NCBI RefSeq assembly: GCF_036711975.1
Contig: NC_091975.1
Coordinates: 8,744,501 to 8,808,500 of the forward strand
Origin: Onthophagus taurus
Taxonomy: Eukaryota > Arthropoda > Insecta > Coleoptera > Scarabaeidae
DNA length: 64,000 nucleotides
Direction of reading: 5' to 3'
Shown in pieces: positions 33,701 to 45,657 of the stretch. The notes under the pieces were generated by a model. That model worked only from the letters and a program-made list of their open reading frames with translations, made no database searches and was not told the origin of the DNA. Position 1 is the first letter of the stretch, and each line of letters begins with the position of its first letter. A program made the translations under genes and the position numbers.

Positions 33701-35880
33701 GATTTCGTCCAATTTTCGCCTTTTCGTACTTTTCTTGATATTGATGCATCTAAGAGCAAAATTGTAAAAGGGTAATATTGTACAGAATAAAGTTTGCTAC
33801 AACTTTTTTACTAAAACTTTTTTTCTAAAACGTTCCAAATTCTGTACTTTTCCAACACCAAAATGTAAAATCACGATTTCGTCCAATTTTCACGTTTTCG
33901 AACTTTTCTTGATATTGATGCATTTAAGAGCAAAAGTGTAAGAGAGTAATATTACTAAGAATAGAATTTGCTACAACTTTTGTACTAAAACTTTTTTTCT
34001 AAAATGTTCCGAATTCTGTGCTTTTCCAACAACAAGATGTAAAATCACGATTTCGTCCAATTTTCACGTTTTCGAACTATTCTTGATATTGATGCATCTA
34101 AGAGCAAAAGTGTAAAAGGGCAATATTGTAGAGAATAAAGTTTGCTACAACTTTTGTACTAAGACTTTTTTGGTAAAACGTTCCAAATTCTGTGCTTTTC
34201 CAACAACAAGATGTAAAATCACGATTTCGTCCAATTTTCACATTTTCGAACTTTTCTTGATATTGATGCATCTGAGAGTAAAAGTGTGAAAGGACAATAT
34301 TGTAAAGAATAAAGTTTGCTACAACTTTTTTACTAAAACTTTTTTTCTAAAACGTTTCAAACTCTGTGCTTTTCCAACAAGATGTAAAATCACGATTTCG
34401 TCCAATTTTCACGTTTTCGAACTTTTCTTGATATTGACGCATCTGAGAGCAAAAGTGTAAAAGAGCAATATTATAAAGAATAAAGTTTGCTACAACTTTT
34501 GTATTAAAACTTTTTTGGTAAAACGTTTCAAATTTTGTGCTTTTCCAACAAGATGTAAAATAACGATTTCGTCCAATTTTCACGTTTTCGAACTTTTCTT
34601 GATATTGACGCATCTGAGAGCAAAAGTGTAAAAGAGCAATATTATAAAGAATAAAGTTTGCTACAACTTTTGTATTAAAACTTTTTTGGTAAAACGTTTC
34701 AAATTTTGTGCTTTTCCAACAAGATGTAAAATAACGATTTCGTCCAATTTTCACGTTTTCGAACTTTTCTTGATATTGACGCATCTGAGAGCAAAAGTGT
34801 AAAAGAGCAATATTATAAAGAATAAAGTTTGCTACAACTTTTGTATTAAAACTTTTTTGGTAAAACGTTTCAAATTTTGTGCTTTTCCAACAAGATGTAA
34901 AATAACGATTTCGTCCAATTTTCACGTTTTCGAACTTTTCTTGATATTGATGCATCTGAGAGCAAAAGTGTAAAAGGGCAATATTGTAAAGAATAAAGTT
35001 TTCTACAACATTTGTACTAAAACTTTTTTTCTAAAACGTTCTAAATTCTGTGCTTTTCCAACAACAAAATGTAAAATCACGATTTCGTCCAATTTTCATG
35101 TTTTCGAACTTTTCTAGATATTGACGCATCTGAGAGCAAAAGTGTAAAAGAGCAATATTATAAAGAATAAAGTTTGCTACAACTTTTGTACTAAAACTTC
35201 TTTGGTAAAACGTTCCAAATTCTGTGCTTTTCCAACAACAAGATGTAAAATCACGATTTCGTCCATATTTCACGTTTTCGAACTTTTCTTGATATTGACG
35301 CATTTGAGAGCAAAAGTGTAAAAGAGCAATATTACTAAGAATAGAATTTGCTACAACTTTTGTACTAAAACTTTTTTTCTAAAACGTTCTGAATTCTGTG
35401 CTTTTCCAACAACAAGATGTAAAATCACGATTTCGTCCAATTTTCACATTTTCGAACTTTTCTTGATATTGATGCATCTAAGAGCAAATGTGTAAACGGG
35501 CAATATTGTAAAGAATAAAGTTTGCTACAAGTTTTGTACTGAAACTTTTTTGCTAAAACATTCCAAACAAACTGATCTTCTTGTGGATATATAAGAATAT
35601 GATAAGCTTGAGCAGTGTGTAAGTTGTGTAAGAGCAAAAGTGTAATATTATTAAGAATACAATTTGCTACAAGTTTTATATTAAAACTTTTTTTCTAAAA
35701 CGTTTCGAATTCTGTGCTTTTCCAATAAGATGTAAAATCACGATTTCGTCAAATTTTCAAGTTTTCGAACTTTTCTTGATATTGATGCATTTAAGAGCAA
35801 AACTGTAAAGGGGCAATATTGTAAAGAATAAAATTTGCTATACTAAAATTTTTTTTCTAAATTGTTCCAAATCCCGCGCT
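30731..35880. repeat. Satellite B array, about 29 units of ~175 bp
   Basis: Units contain GATGTAAAATCACGATTTCG, TTGATATTGATGCATCT, GAGAGCAAAAGTGTAAAAG and TTTTTTGGTAAAACGTTCC. Unit length varies by 3-6 bp through AACAAC gain or loss in the CCAACAACAAGATG segment. Three nearly identical 174 bp units follow one another at about 34440-34960, indicating recent local amplification. Long minus-strand frames in it result from periodicity and are not genes. Confidence 0.93.
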
Positions 35881-36213
35881 TAGATTAATTAAATTAATTT
35901 TTTCTAATTGTCCAAAATTACATTACTTCAAATGTTAAATATCATTTTAAAGAGAAAACTAGAAGCTTTAATTCGATATAATAATCATTTTTTAATCCCC
36001 ATAAATAAATAGGTTTAAATGGGTTAAAGTTTCGTTTAATTTAATTAAAACTTTTGGAACCTCCCAAAAATCTCCAACATCCATCCCGATTGGTTTCGTT
36101 CATCTTCATTCCTACTCAACAAAAAATTCATTTCATTTTTAACTCCCTCGCACGTCTCATCCAAAACAACCTCGTTTCTCAAAACGGTCCAGTTCACATT
36201 CGAACCCACCACA
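35881..36213. other. Upstream region of the homeobox gene
   Basis: AT-rich; no repeat seen. Probably promoter and 5' untranslated sequence, but no clear TATA or initiator. Confidence 0.4.
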
Positions 36214-37306
36214 ATGCACTTCGCAAACGTTTCTCTAACTCCAGTAAAAATGGAACGGGACCATTACGTGCCATCAAGTCCAATTATTCATCAAAACTAT
36301 CAAAATCAATTTTATTCGAGACCTCCAGGATGTTTTTTCCAAGAAAATCGAGAATTTTATGACTTTCAAGACAACGGGATATTTTATCATCATAAAACGG
36401 CGATGTCGAGAGGGTTTGAAGAAATTTTTAATGGGGAAAGAACCGAATTTGAACAGAATTGTAATTATTGGATTCCAAGATGTTCGGATGCGTGCTGGTT
36501 TGGGGGTGGTGATTTAAAAAGTGCTAGTTTTAATAATTTCGTTGAAGAAAGAAATTTACGATTTGATGATGAAGAAGATAAAGCCGAAACTAAAAAGAAT
36601 GATGAAGAAGAAATTTTAAATAATTTAATAGGTTCGAAAAATAAAATTTTTAACACTAACAATAAAAATTTCTTACATTAATAAGAACCAATAAAATTTT
36701 TGCGTTTTATGCATGCAGATGTAGTACAAATGTTTAGAAATTAACGACTCGAAAGATGATTCCTCATCTATTTTAAATTCTTTTTTTATTAATCCACTAG
36801 TAAATTAACCCATATTCTAACGATGACATACATCTTAGCTCATCTGTAAGATTAAACTTTGATAACCCTCCTTAAATACAAAAAAAAATCTTCAATTACG
36901 ATTCGAGATTTAATTCGCGGTAGTCTTTGATGTAGATTACAAAATATGTCTCATAAACGTCTCGTTTTAAAATTTTAAACAAATTTTATTACGATTTTAA
37001 CTGTAATTAATTATGAAATGATAACATTTAGATGAAAAATCGATCGAAACGACTTCAACATCAACAACAAAACCGCGTAAAGAAAGAACAGCGTTTACAA
37101 AACATCAAATAAAAGAGTTGGAGGATGAATTTAACCACTCGAATTATTTAACACGATTGAGGCGCTACGAGATCGCCGTCGCGTTGGATTTAACAGAACG
37201 ACAAGTTAAAGTTTGGTTTCAAAATAGGAGGATGAAGTGGAAACGGACGAAATGTGGAGGCGAAAGAAGTGGAAAGAAGGAGGAGAAATGTAAAATTAAG
37301 TCTTAG
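36214..37306 (+). CDS. btn: Mox/buttonless-type homeobox transcription factor
   Basis: Sequence-specific DNA-binding protein. Mox-family factors act in mesoderm, and in Drosophila buttonless acts in dorsal median cells. Two exons, 36214-36631 and 37032-37306, join in phase (ATAG/GTTCGA donor, ATTTAG acceptor) to give 230 residues. The homeodomain spans about residues 154-213: [16 protein letters not shown], then [19 protein letters not shown] and [13 protein letters not shown]. The [13 protein letters not shown] helix is characteristic of MEOX/buttonless proteins. The N-terminal half is poorly conserved, with Tyr/Phe-rich and acidic stretches. The C-terminus after the homeodomain is short and Lys-rich. 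The first in-frame ATG was chosen; a second Met is 12 codons later. The symbol is given by homology. Confidence 0.88.
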
Positions 37307-37397
37307 GGAATTAAACGATTGAGATGTTTTATTGATTTTATTAGTTTATAATTGTATCTATGTATTATTAAGTACTTAATGCGTTTTTTTTTTTTTA

Positions 37398-37403
37398 AAT
37401 AAA
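37398..37403 (+). terminator. Polyadenylation signal of the homeobox gene
   Basis: AATAAA 92 bp past the stop codon, after a T-run. Confidence 0.6.
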
Positions 37404-37634
37404 GTTTGGTTTTGATATCATCTAATTTATTTATGCGGATTAAAAAATGAATTTTAACCCAAATTAAAGCTTAAAGTTTTCTCTTTAAAATTAATATATG
37501 TATACTTAGAAAGTTTATTTAGAAAATATTCCAGAAAATTTTTTGTACGAAATGATGTACAGTGTGTTAATTAATTATCGTACCCTCAGTCATCATTGCA
37601 AGTATGCAACCAATATCACAGTATTGGTATTGCA

Positions 37635-37860
37635 ATACGCAAATCGCGTTCTAGTGTAAAACTAGAACTAACACAAGATCTAGAACTAGAATCATTCGGC
37701 TTTAGTCGTCTTGAGAGACGTGAGACTAAATCCGAATGTTTCTAGTTCTCGGTCTAGTGTTAGTTCTAGTGTTGGTAGCGCTAGTTAGCATGAGATATCA
37801 CTATGTTGTATATTTTTATTGAACTAAAACTAGAAACATTTGGATTTAGTCGTGAAAAAA
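37635..37860. repeat. CTAGAAC-rich repeat with conserved hairpin, third copy
   Basis: TTTAGTC-GTC-loop-GAC-GTGA-GACTAAA at about 37701-37730. Relative to 18843 the stem shows a paired change (GCC/GGC to GTC/GAC), so base pairing is kept. Confidence 0.6.
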
Positions 37861-37919
37861 ACTTTCAGTAGTCCATGTCAACCTTAATTTTATTATTATA
37901 TTCGTAATCTTCATAAAAT

Positions 37920-40900
37920 AACTTTTAAAATGAGTCCAAACTTGACGTATTTATTTCAAAAAATCAAAAAATTTGAACTTTCAACTTTTAATTTTGACAT
38001 ATTTGTCAACTTCATAAAAAATCCTTTAAAATAAGTCCAAACTCGACATATCTAACTTTAATATTAACGAAAATACAATCACTTCCGGTTTGAAACGTCA
38101 ACGTCAATTTTGATATATTTATCATCTTTATTACAAAAACTTTAAAATGAGTCCAAACTTGACGTATTTATCTCAAAAAATCAAAAAGTTTGAACTTTCA
38201 ACTTTTAATTTTGACATATTTGTCAACTTCATAAAAAATCCTTTAAAATAAGTCCAAACTCGACATATCTAGCTTTAATATTAACGAAAATACAATCACT
38301 TCCGGTTTGAAACGTCAACGTCAATTTTGATATATTTGTCATCTTCATTACGAAACCTTTAAAATGAGTCCAAACTTGACGTATTTATCTCAAAAAATCA
38401 AAAAGTTTGAACTTTTAATTTTGACATATTTGTCAACTTCATAAAAAATCCTTTAAAATAAGTCCAAACTCGACATATCTAACTTTAATATTAACGAAAA
38501 TACAATCACTTCCGGTTTGAAACGTCAACGTCAATTTTGATATATTTGTCATCTTCATTACAAAAACTTTAAAATGAGTCCAAACTTCACGTATTTATCT
38601 CAAAAAATCAAAAAGTTTGAACTTTCAACTTTTAATTTTGACATATTTGTCAACTTCATAACAAATCCTTTAAAATAAGTCCAAACTCGACATATCTAAC
38701 TTTAATATTAACGAAAATACAATCACTTCCGGTTTGAAACGTCAACGTCAATTTTGATATATTTGTCATCTTCATTACAAAAACTTTAAAATGAGTCCAA
38801 ACTTGACGTATTTATCTCAAAAAATCAAAAAGTTTGAACTTTCAACTTTTAATTTTGACATATTTGTCAACTTAATAAAAAAATCCTTTAAAATAAGTCC
38901 AAACTCGACATATCTAACTTTAATATTAACGGAAATACAATCACTTCCGGTTTGAAACGTCAACGTCAATTTTGATATATTTGTCATCTTCATTACAAAA
39001 ACTTTAAAATGAGTCCAAACTTGACGTATTTATCTCAAAAAATCAAAAAGTTGAACTTTCAACTTTTAATTTTGACATATTTGTCAACTTCATAAAAAAT
39101 CCTTTAAAATAAGTCCAAACTCGACATATCTAACTTTAATATTAACGAAAATACAATCACTTCCGGTTTGAAACGTCAATTTTGATATATTTGTCATCTT
39201 CATTACAAAAACTTTAAAATGAGTCCAAACTTGACGTATTTATCTCAAAAAATCAAAAAGTTTGAACTTTCAACTTTTATTTTTGACATATTTGTCAACT
39301 TCATAAAAAATCCTTTAAAATAAGTCCAAACTCGACATATCTAACTTTAATATTAACGAAAATACAATCACTTCCGGTTTGAAACGTCAATTTTGATATA
39401 TTTGTCATCTTCATTACAAAAACTTTAAAATGAGTCCAAACTTGACGTATTTATCTCAAAAAATCAAAAAGTTTGAACTTTCAACTTTTAATTTTGACAT
39501 ATTTGTCAACTTCATAAAAAATCCTTTAAAATAAGTCCAAACTCGACATATCTAACTTTAATATTAACGAAAATACAATCACTTCCGGTTTGAAACGTCA
39601 ATTTTGATATATTTGTCATCTTCATTACAAAAACTTTAAAATGAGTCCAAACTTGACGTATTTATCTCAAAAAATCAAAAAGTTTGAACTTTCAACTTTT
39701 ATTTTTGACATATTTGTCAACTTCATAAAAAATCCTTTAAAATAAGTCCAAACTCGACATATCTAACTTTAATATTAACGAAAATACAATCACTTCCGGT
39801 TTGAAACGTCAATTTTGATATATTTGTCATCTTCATTACAAAAACTTTAAAATGAGTCCAAACTTGACGTATTTATCTCAAAAAATCAAAAAGTTTGAAC
39901 TTTCAACTTTTAATTTTGACATATTTGTCAACTTCATAAAAAATCCTTTAAAATAAGTCCAAACTCGACATATCTAACTTTAATATTAACGAAAATACAA
40001 TCACTTCCGGTTTGAAACGTCAATTTTGATATATTTGTCATCTTCATTACAAAAACTTTAAAATGAGTCCAAACTTGACGTATTTATCTCAAAAACTTTG
40101 AACTTTCAACTTTTAATTTTGACATATTTGTCAACTTCATAAAAAATCCTGTAAAATAAGTCCAAACTCGACATATCTAACTTTAATATTAACGAAAATA
40201 CAATCACTTCCAGTTTGAAACGTCAATTTTGATATATTTGTCATCTTCATTACAAAAACTTTAAAATGAGTCCAAACTTGACGTATTTATCTCAAAAACT
40301 TTGAACTTTCAACTTTTAATTTTGACATATTTGTCAACTTCATAAAAAATCCTTTAAAATAAATCCAAACTCGACATATCTAACTTTAATATTAACGGAA
40401 ATACAATCACTTCCGGTTTGAAACGTCAACGTCAATTTTGATATATTTGTCATCTTCATTACAAAACCTTTAAAATGAGTCCAAACTTGACGTATTTATC
40501 TCAAAAAATAAAAAAGTTTGAACTTTTAATTTTGACATATTTGTCAACTTCATAAAAATCCTTTAAAATAAGTCCAAACTCGACATATCTAACTTTAATA
40601 TTAACGAAAATACAATCACTTCCGGTTTGAAACGTCAACGTCAATTTTGATATATTTGTCATCTTCATTACAAAACCTTTAAAATGAGTCTAAACTTGAC
40701 GTATTTATCTCAAAAAATCAAAAAGTTTGAACTTTCAACTTTTAATTTTGACATATTTGTCAACTTCATAAAAAATCCTTTAAAATAAGTCCAAACTCGA
40801 TATATCTAACTTTAATATTAACGAAAATACAATCACTTCCGGTTTGAAACGTCAATTTTGATATATTTGTCATCTTCATTACAAAAACTTTAAAATGAGT

Positions 40901-40960
40901 CCAAAGATGACACACTTATCTCAAAAAACAAAAAAGTTTGAATAAAAAACATTAAACCCG
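37920..40960. repeat. Satellite C array, about 14 units of ~209-216 bp
   Basis: Each unit has two related halves around GAGTCCAAACTTGACGTATT and AAGTCCAAACTCGACATATC, plus CAATCACTTCCGGTTTGAAA. Length classes differ by an ACGTCA repeat (CGTCAACGTCAA or CGTCAA) and by AACTTTC gain or loss. Units are nearly identical, so the amplification is recent. It lies wholly inside the TIR element. Confidence 0.93.
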
Positions 40961-41807
40961 AAGTTAGCAACAATGAAAATAGCAATTTAATTTTTAAATA
41001 TTAATACCAACCTTAATTTTTTATTATATTTTTGTTCTTGTGACAAATATTAAGACATTTTATAAAAATTAAGAATATGTCAAAATGACATTGACGTTTC
41101 AAATCGGAAGTGGCTTATATCTCGAGTAATATTGGAATTAAACGTATCATGTTTGGACTCATTTTAAAGGATTTTTCACGACGATTACAAATATGTCAAA
41201 ATTGACATTGACATTCTTAACCGGAAGTTGACCATAACTTCATTAATATTGAAGATAAATATGTCGTGTTTGTACTCATTTTAAAGGATTTTTAATAAAG
41301 ATTACAAATATGTCAAAATTGAGGTTGACAACTTAAACCTGAAGTTAGTTATCATATAATAAATGTTTTATAACTGAAGTTAATCTAGTGTTAGTCACTT
41401 TTTAGCACTTCCTTTTTATTTTTAACGTGTTTTTCGGGTCCCGTTTTTCTCAACAATGTTTATTTGTCGCTTAATCAAGTGATTCGTGCAATCAATATCA
41501 CAAAACGCGTATTAAAATACCAATACTGTGATATTAGTATCATGTTTGGACTCATTTTAAAGGATTTTTCACGACGATTACAAATATGTCAAAATTGACA
41601 TTGACATTCTTAACCGGAAGTTGACCATAACTTCATTAATATTGAAGATAAATATGTCGTGTTTGTACTCATTTTAAAGGATTTTTAATGAAGATTACAA
41701 ATATGTCAAAATTGAGGTTGACAATTTAAACCTGAAGTTAGTTATCATATAATAGAAGTTTTATAACTGAAGTTAATCTAGTGTTAGTCACTTTTTAGCA
41801 CTTCCTT

Positions 41808-41813
41808 TTTATT
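41808..41813 (-). terminator. Candidate polyadenylation signal for uridine phosphorylase, inside the TIR element
   Basis: TTTATT on the plus strand reads AATAAA on the minus strand, about 150 bp past the stop codon. None was seen in the 11 bp before the element begins. Confidence 0.45.
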
Positions 41814-41961
41814 TTCAAGTGATTCATAACGCGATGATTGCAAGTATGCAACCAATATCACAAAACGCGTATTAAAATACCAATACTGTGATATTGGTTG
41901 CATACTTGAAATGATGACATTGGGTACAATAATTAATAAACACACTATATTTGGTCTTAAC

Positions 41962-43163
41962 CTAATCAAATTGTTCTAATTGTTTCTTAATAAACCTTCC
42001 TACAATTTCTTGGGGATAATTTTCGAATTCGGAAAGTTTTGATTTTGGAGTTATCACCTTAAAAAGAAAATGAATTAATCCCAAAAGAAAATGATTTAGT
42101 CCTTTTTACCTGATCCCCTTTTAATCGATCGATTAAAGTAACGCAAACATCGGCGGCTTTAATTCCCGCGTAATGGGTGTAGGCAAAAAATGGAACTGAT
42201 TCCATTTCGATGTTTCTAACTCCACCCTCATATAATTTTTTTAAATAATCTAACTTTTCAGTTTCGGTTATTCCGCAAAAAGCCCCATCCAAGCGTCCTT
42301 GTTCTTCATAAAAATCCGTAGCAGCCATCGTTTTTCCAGTTATAACTTTGAAATGATCCGATGGTGTTACAACGCTTTTAAGATTTTCGATCAAATCAAA
42401 ATCGGTTCTGCAAAGTTTTTGGGATAATTTCCCAGCGATTGGCTAAAAAGTGAGAATCATTTATTTTTTGTAATCTTAATTTGAAACTTACAATTTCATA
42501 ACAATCTCTTAATCTCGCATCAACACCTCCACTACTAACAACAACCGTTCCAGGTTCAACTCCAATTCCACCCGAAGTACCTAATCTAATAAAAATCGGA
42601 TCTTTACACTTTGCGTGAAACATCAACTTGATTACTTCGTGCAAAAGAATTGTACAAGATGAGTACCCCATTCCATGCTAAAATTTATGATTACACAAGA
42701 AGAAATTAAGAAAAAACAAACATACGTTTACTGCGATAACAGGACCAACTTTAAACATACTATAACGTTTTGCACAACCGGTTAAATCGATCAATTCGTC
42801 GTTTCTATCTAAAATTTTAATCAAATGCCTCGCGAACGCTTCCATTCGATGTGGAGTTCCACCCATACAAACGAATTTAACATCTCCAAACATTTCTTTG
42901 AGATTATTCGACGACGTTCCTAATCCTAAGTGGTAAAGGAAATCGTTGCTGGATGAAGAAATGTTTTTGTTGCGAAGTATAATCGTTCCATCTAAATTAC
43001 TTAAATTAAAACAAAAAATAATTAAAAAAAAATATTTAAAAAACGTTTTTTTTTACCGTGTTATTGAGCATAAAGGACACTTTTGCATTGATTTATCTTT
43101 GATGATATTATAATGTGGACCGTAATTCCATCTTTTACATTCACAAAAAACATTTTCTTCCAT
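41962..43163 (-). CDS. Uridine phosphorylase
   Basis: Reversibly cleaves uridine with phosphate to uracil and ribose-1-phosphate (cytosolic pyrimidine salvage). Five exons, 43057-43163, 42726-42999, 42492-42677, 42110-42442 and 41962-42057, all GT-AG and in phase, give 331 residues. Conserved blocks: DFLYHLGLGT, MFGDVKFVCMGGTPHR, KVGPVIAVNHGMG (across a splice), RLGTSGGIGVEPGTVVV (phosphate/ribose site, about 158-174), FYEEQGRLDGAFC (uracil-binding Gln/Arg at 237 and 239), NIEMES (266-271) and VCVTLIDRLKGDQ. The N-terminal 35 residues are unusual, with CEC (7-9) and CPLC (29-32). Convergent with the homeobox gene. The stop codon lies 11 bp from a transposon. Confidence 0.93.
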
Positions 43164-43399
43164 TATTATAAAAAATACCGAATAATAATAATATATAAAT
43201 GTATAGAGGAGTATCGTTGGAAATGCAGTGAGCTCATCAATTTGATATCAACTACTATATAGAGAAGATAATGTTTAGAGTGCTATTTATATAAGTGCTA
43301 TTTTCTTGATTAGATAAGTTGATGATAAAGCATATGCGAAACAACTATATATAGAAAACTAAATTGTTTCAAAACAAAACTTTAACTATTCAGTAATAC

Positions 43400-43545
43400 T
43401 CCTTCTTCTCTGGCTCTACAGCCCTGGACTGCCTTAGGATATTTTTCCAGTCTTCCTTGTCTCACGCCCTTCTTCGCCATGCTTTTATTCCCATTAATTT
43501 TAGATCCTCTTCTACATTGTCAAGATATCTCAATTTCAAACATGT
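43400..43545 (-). pseudogene. RTE-type LINE C-terminal fragment
   Basis: Minus strand reads LRYLDNVEEDLKLMGIKAWR, a stop, then DKEDWKNILRQSRA, matching the frequent end motif of RTE-like ORFs (WLD-VE-DL-LG-WR-A-DR-WR-I). Very short and broken. Confidence 0.6.
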
Positions 43546-43930
43546 TACTTTGGATGTTATATGGAAAAGCAGATCATTGATATAGATAATGAACAGTCTG
43601 ATCCTTGTGGTACTCCGTTCATGAGCCCCCTTATAGAGGATTTAAAAAACATACGTAAGACAAAAAGAGAGTCTTGGAGGAGGTTTTGTGAGGGAGTGAA
43701 AGACACACCCAGCAGTGCAAGAATTCACAAGATTCTCGCTAGAACTTGTTAGAGCTTCTCAGATTCACTTCCTAGGAAGCTTGATGATGAGGACTGATAA
43801 TGCTATTCAAACGTTTAAGCCGTTCAAATCGCCTGTAGAAGATAATATCTTTCCTGCTTTGTTACAGCAAGGAAGGTCACTGTTGTTGCCAATTTTGGTA
43901 AACATTTTCAAAATGAGTGTCGCCTGGAAC

Positions 43931-44863
43931 TACACTGTTGGAAATAATTCACGAGCACACCCTGTATAATCTGAACGCATGTGTCTAGCGCAATAAAATT
44001 TGGTATGGAAGTAGTACTAAAGTAGTGTAACTTACTCTCACATGGAGAGCGGCACAACTCTGCTAGGAGCTAGCCATGGAAGCATTGGTATACGGTGCTC
44101 TTCCACAAAGGTCTGTACAACACGCCCGATGTACTGTCGTACGTTGTCGTGCATGTATAGCAGACCTGGGAGCCGCCAAACGTAGGGAAGCACAACGGAC
44201 CGTACCACCTCATCTACGTATCGTTGACCCGTCATGGTCTGCTATACACGCAGCAGACGTGTATGTCCACCATATGTAATCGCACCCCATACCATAATGC
44301 TCGGTTGTCGGTGGATAGAGCGTTCTTGCACACACTGCTCGAGTAGACGATCACCACGGCTCCGACGAACTAAAATTCGCGCATCACCGGTGGTCAATTC
44401 GAATCTTGATTCGTCGGAAAACAAAATGTCCCGCTACTCGGCAACCTACTAATGCCTAGCGTCGACCCACTCGTGACGTATGCTGCGGTGCTCGGGTGTT
44501 ACTGGAATCCGCTGTAACGCACGACGCGCGCGCAGTCCGCTATCTACCAAACGCCACCGTACAATTCGCGTAGTGAGTGCACCTTCCCCTGCCGGTGGCC
44601 AAACAGCTCCAAGTTGCCTTGAGGAAGACACACACGACGCTATAGCGCTGACCACAAGGTATTTTCCATCCACTTCGGTCTCCATAGCGACGGAATGTTC
44701 CACTTGGAAGGGCGGCTCAGTCAACAATGCCGCGACGGAACAACTCGAAACTCCCTGAATAAACTCGTCTACAGTAAACCTTTCTGCTCTGCAAATATTA
44801 TGGATTTATCTTCACGCGTTCAGACTATATAGGGTGTGCTCGTGAATTATTTCCAACAGTGTA
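43931..44863 (-). mobile_element. Tc1-like DNA transposon
   Basis: TA-flanked, with ~36 bp inverted repeats CACTGTTGGAAATAATTCAC plus GAGCACACCCTG and the inverse at 44827-44861. Removing it restores the LINE reading (AWNY directly to LPSEWTK). GC-richer than its host. Confidence 0.9.
44038..44727 (-). pseudogene. Tc1-family transposase, broken
   Basis: Minus strand: WPPAGEGALTTRIVRWRL and RRALQRIPVTPEHRSIRHEW, then a stop. The first catalytic Asp is in FSDESRFELTTGDARI and the second in LPGLLYMHDNVRQYIGRVVQ, followed by EEHRIPMLPW. The third catalytic block (normally SPDLSPIE) is replaced by LAPSRVVPLSM and a stop, so the catalytic Glu is lost. The N-terminal DNA-binding part is missing. 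Confidence 0.82.
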
Positions 44864-45657
44864 TTTACCGTCAGAATGGACCAAAGTCTAATGCCTTTTG
44901 ACCCATCAGCCTAACGTCATTTCTGTTGAAAAAAAACCCTGATATCTGTACGGTGCCATTGGTATCTGGTCAACTGAGTCGCCACCAGTATGCTTATCAA
45001 GCGGGAAAATCAGCAGAATTGGTTCTACACAACTTAGTTGGTAAAGTATCCAGGACGCTGCAGGATAAAGAATTGTGGATATTCTGGATTCTGTATATAG
45101 GAGCGTTCAACAACGCAATACCACAATCTCTTGAAAGAGCTGCTCTTGACAGGGAAGTGGAAGCAACGATAGCGGGTTGGATCCGCAATATGCTTGATAG
45201 TAGAATAGTTTCTACTTCACTCCATGATGACACGATACGCTTCAAGCCGGGAGATGGCTGCCCTCCTTTGGTCCCTCCTGGTTGACGATCTGATTCCGAT
45301 AGTCGAAGCCGTTGGTGTAGAAATATAAGCTTATGCTGATAATCAACCTGTTTGTCGAGGATATCTAAAGTCCTGCAGGTGATCCTAAATACCATTTGCG
45401 CTTGGTGTAAGGGAGAGAACCTATCGATAAACCAGCAAAAGACAATTGTTGTGCTCTTCACGAGGAAACGAAAGTTGGATGGACTAATCCGCCCGACTAT
45501 CCAAGGTGAAAAAATTCCTTTCTCAAAGGAAGGCAAATATCTTATCATAAAACCTTGTCATGGAATGGACATTTGCAGGGAATTTTGCACAAAGCTAGAG
45601 TATCCTTGTGGACTTGGAAAAAATTGGGGTCTTACCCCTGAAAAACTGTATGTACTA

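Larger units (their letters stand above)
37558..41950. mobile_element. 4.4 kb TIR element containing satellite C
   Basis: The left end, TACAGTGTGTTAATTAATTA and then TCATCATTGCAAGTATGCAA with CCAATATCACAGTATTGGTA, recurs inverted at the right end (about 41878-41950, finishing AATAAACACACTATA). Inside: a CTAGAAC-rich hairpin copy (37635-37860), a ~212 bp tandem array, and two direct copies of a 280 bp block (about 41140-41420 and 41537-41818) related to the satellite unit in inverse orientation. No transposase seen. It fills the space between the convergent homeobox and uridine phosphorylase genes. Confidence 0.75.

Noticed and set aside
30878..35303. Repeated open frames such as MHQYQEKFENVKIGRNRDF on the minus strand
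   Set aside because: Unit lengths near multiples of three keep frames open across satellite B; the repeats drift by substitutions with no sign of coding constraint.
30731..40960. CRISPR-like periodicity in satellites B and C
   Set aside because: There are no unique spacers between short repeats; whole units of 175-215 bp are repeated, and the genome is eukaryotic.
44480..44758. Plus-strand open frames opposite the Tc1 transposase
   Set aside because: They are shadows of the GC-richer minus-strand transposase.
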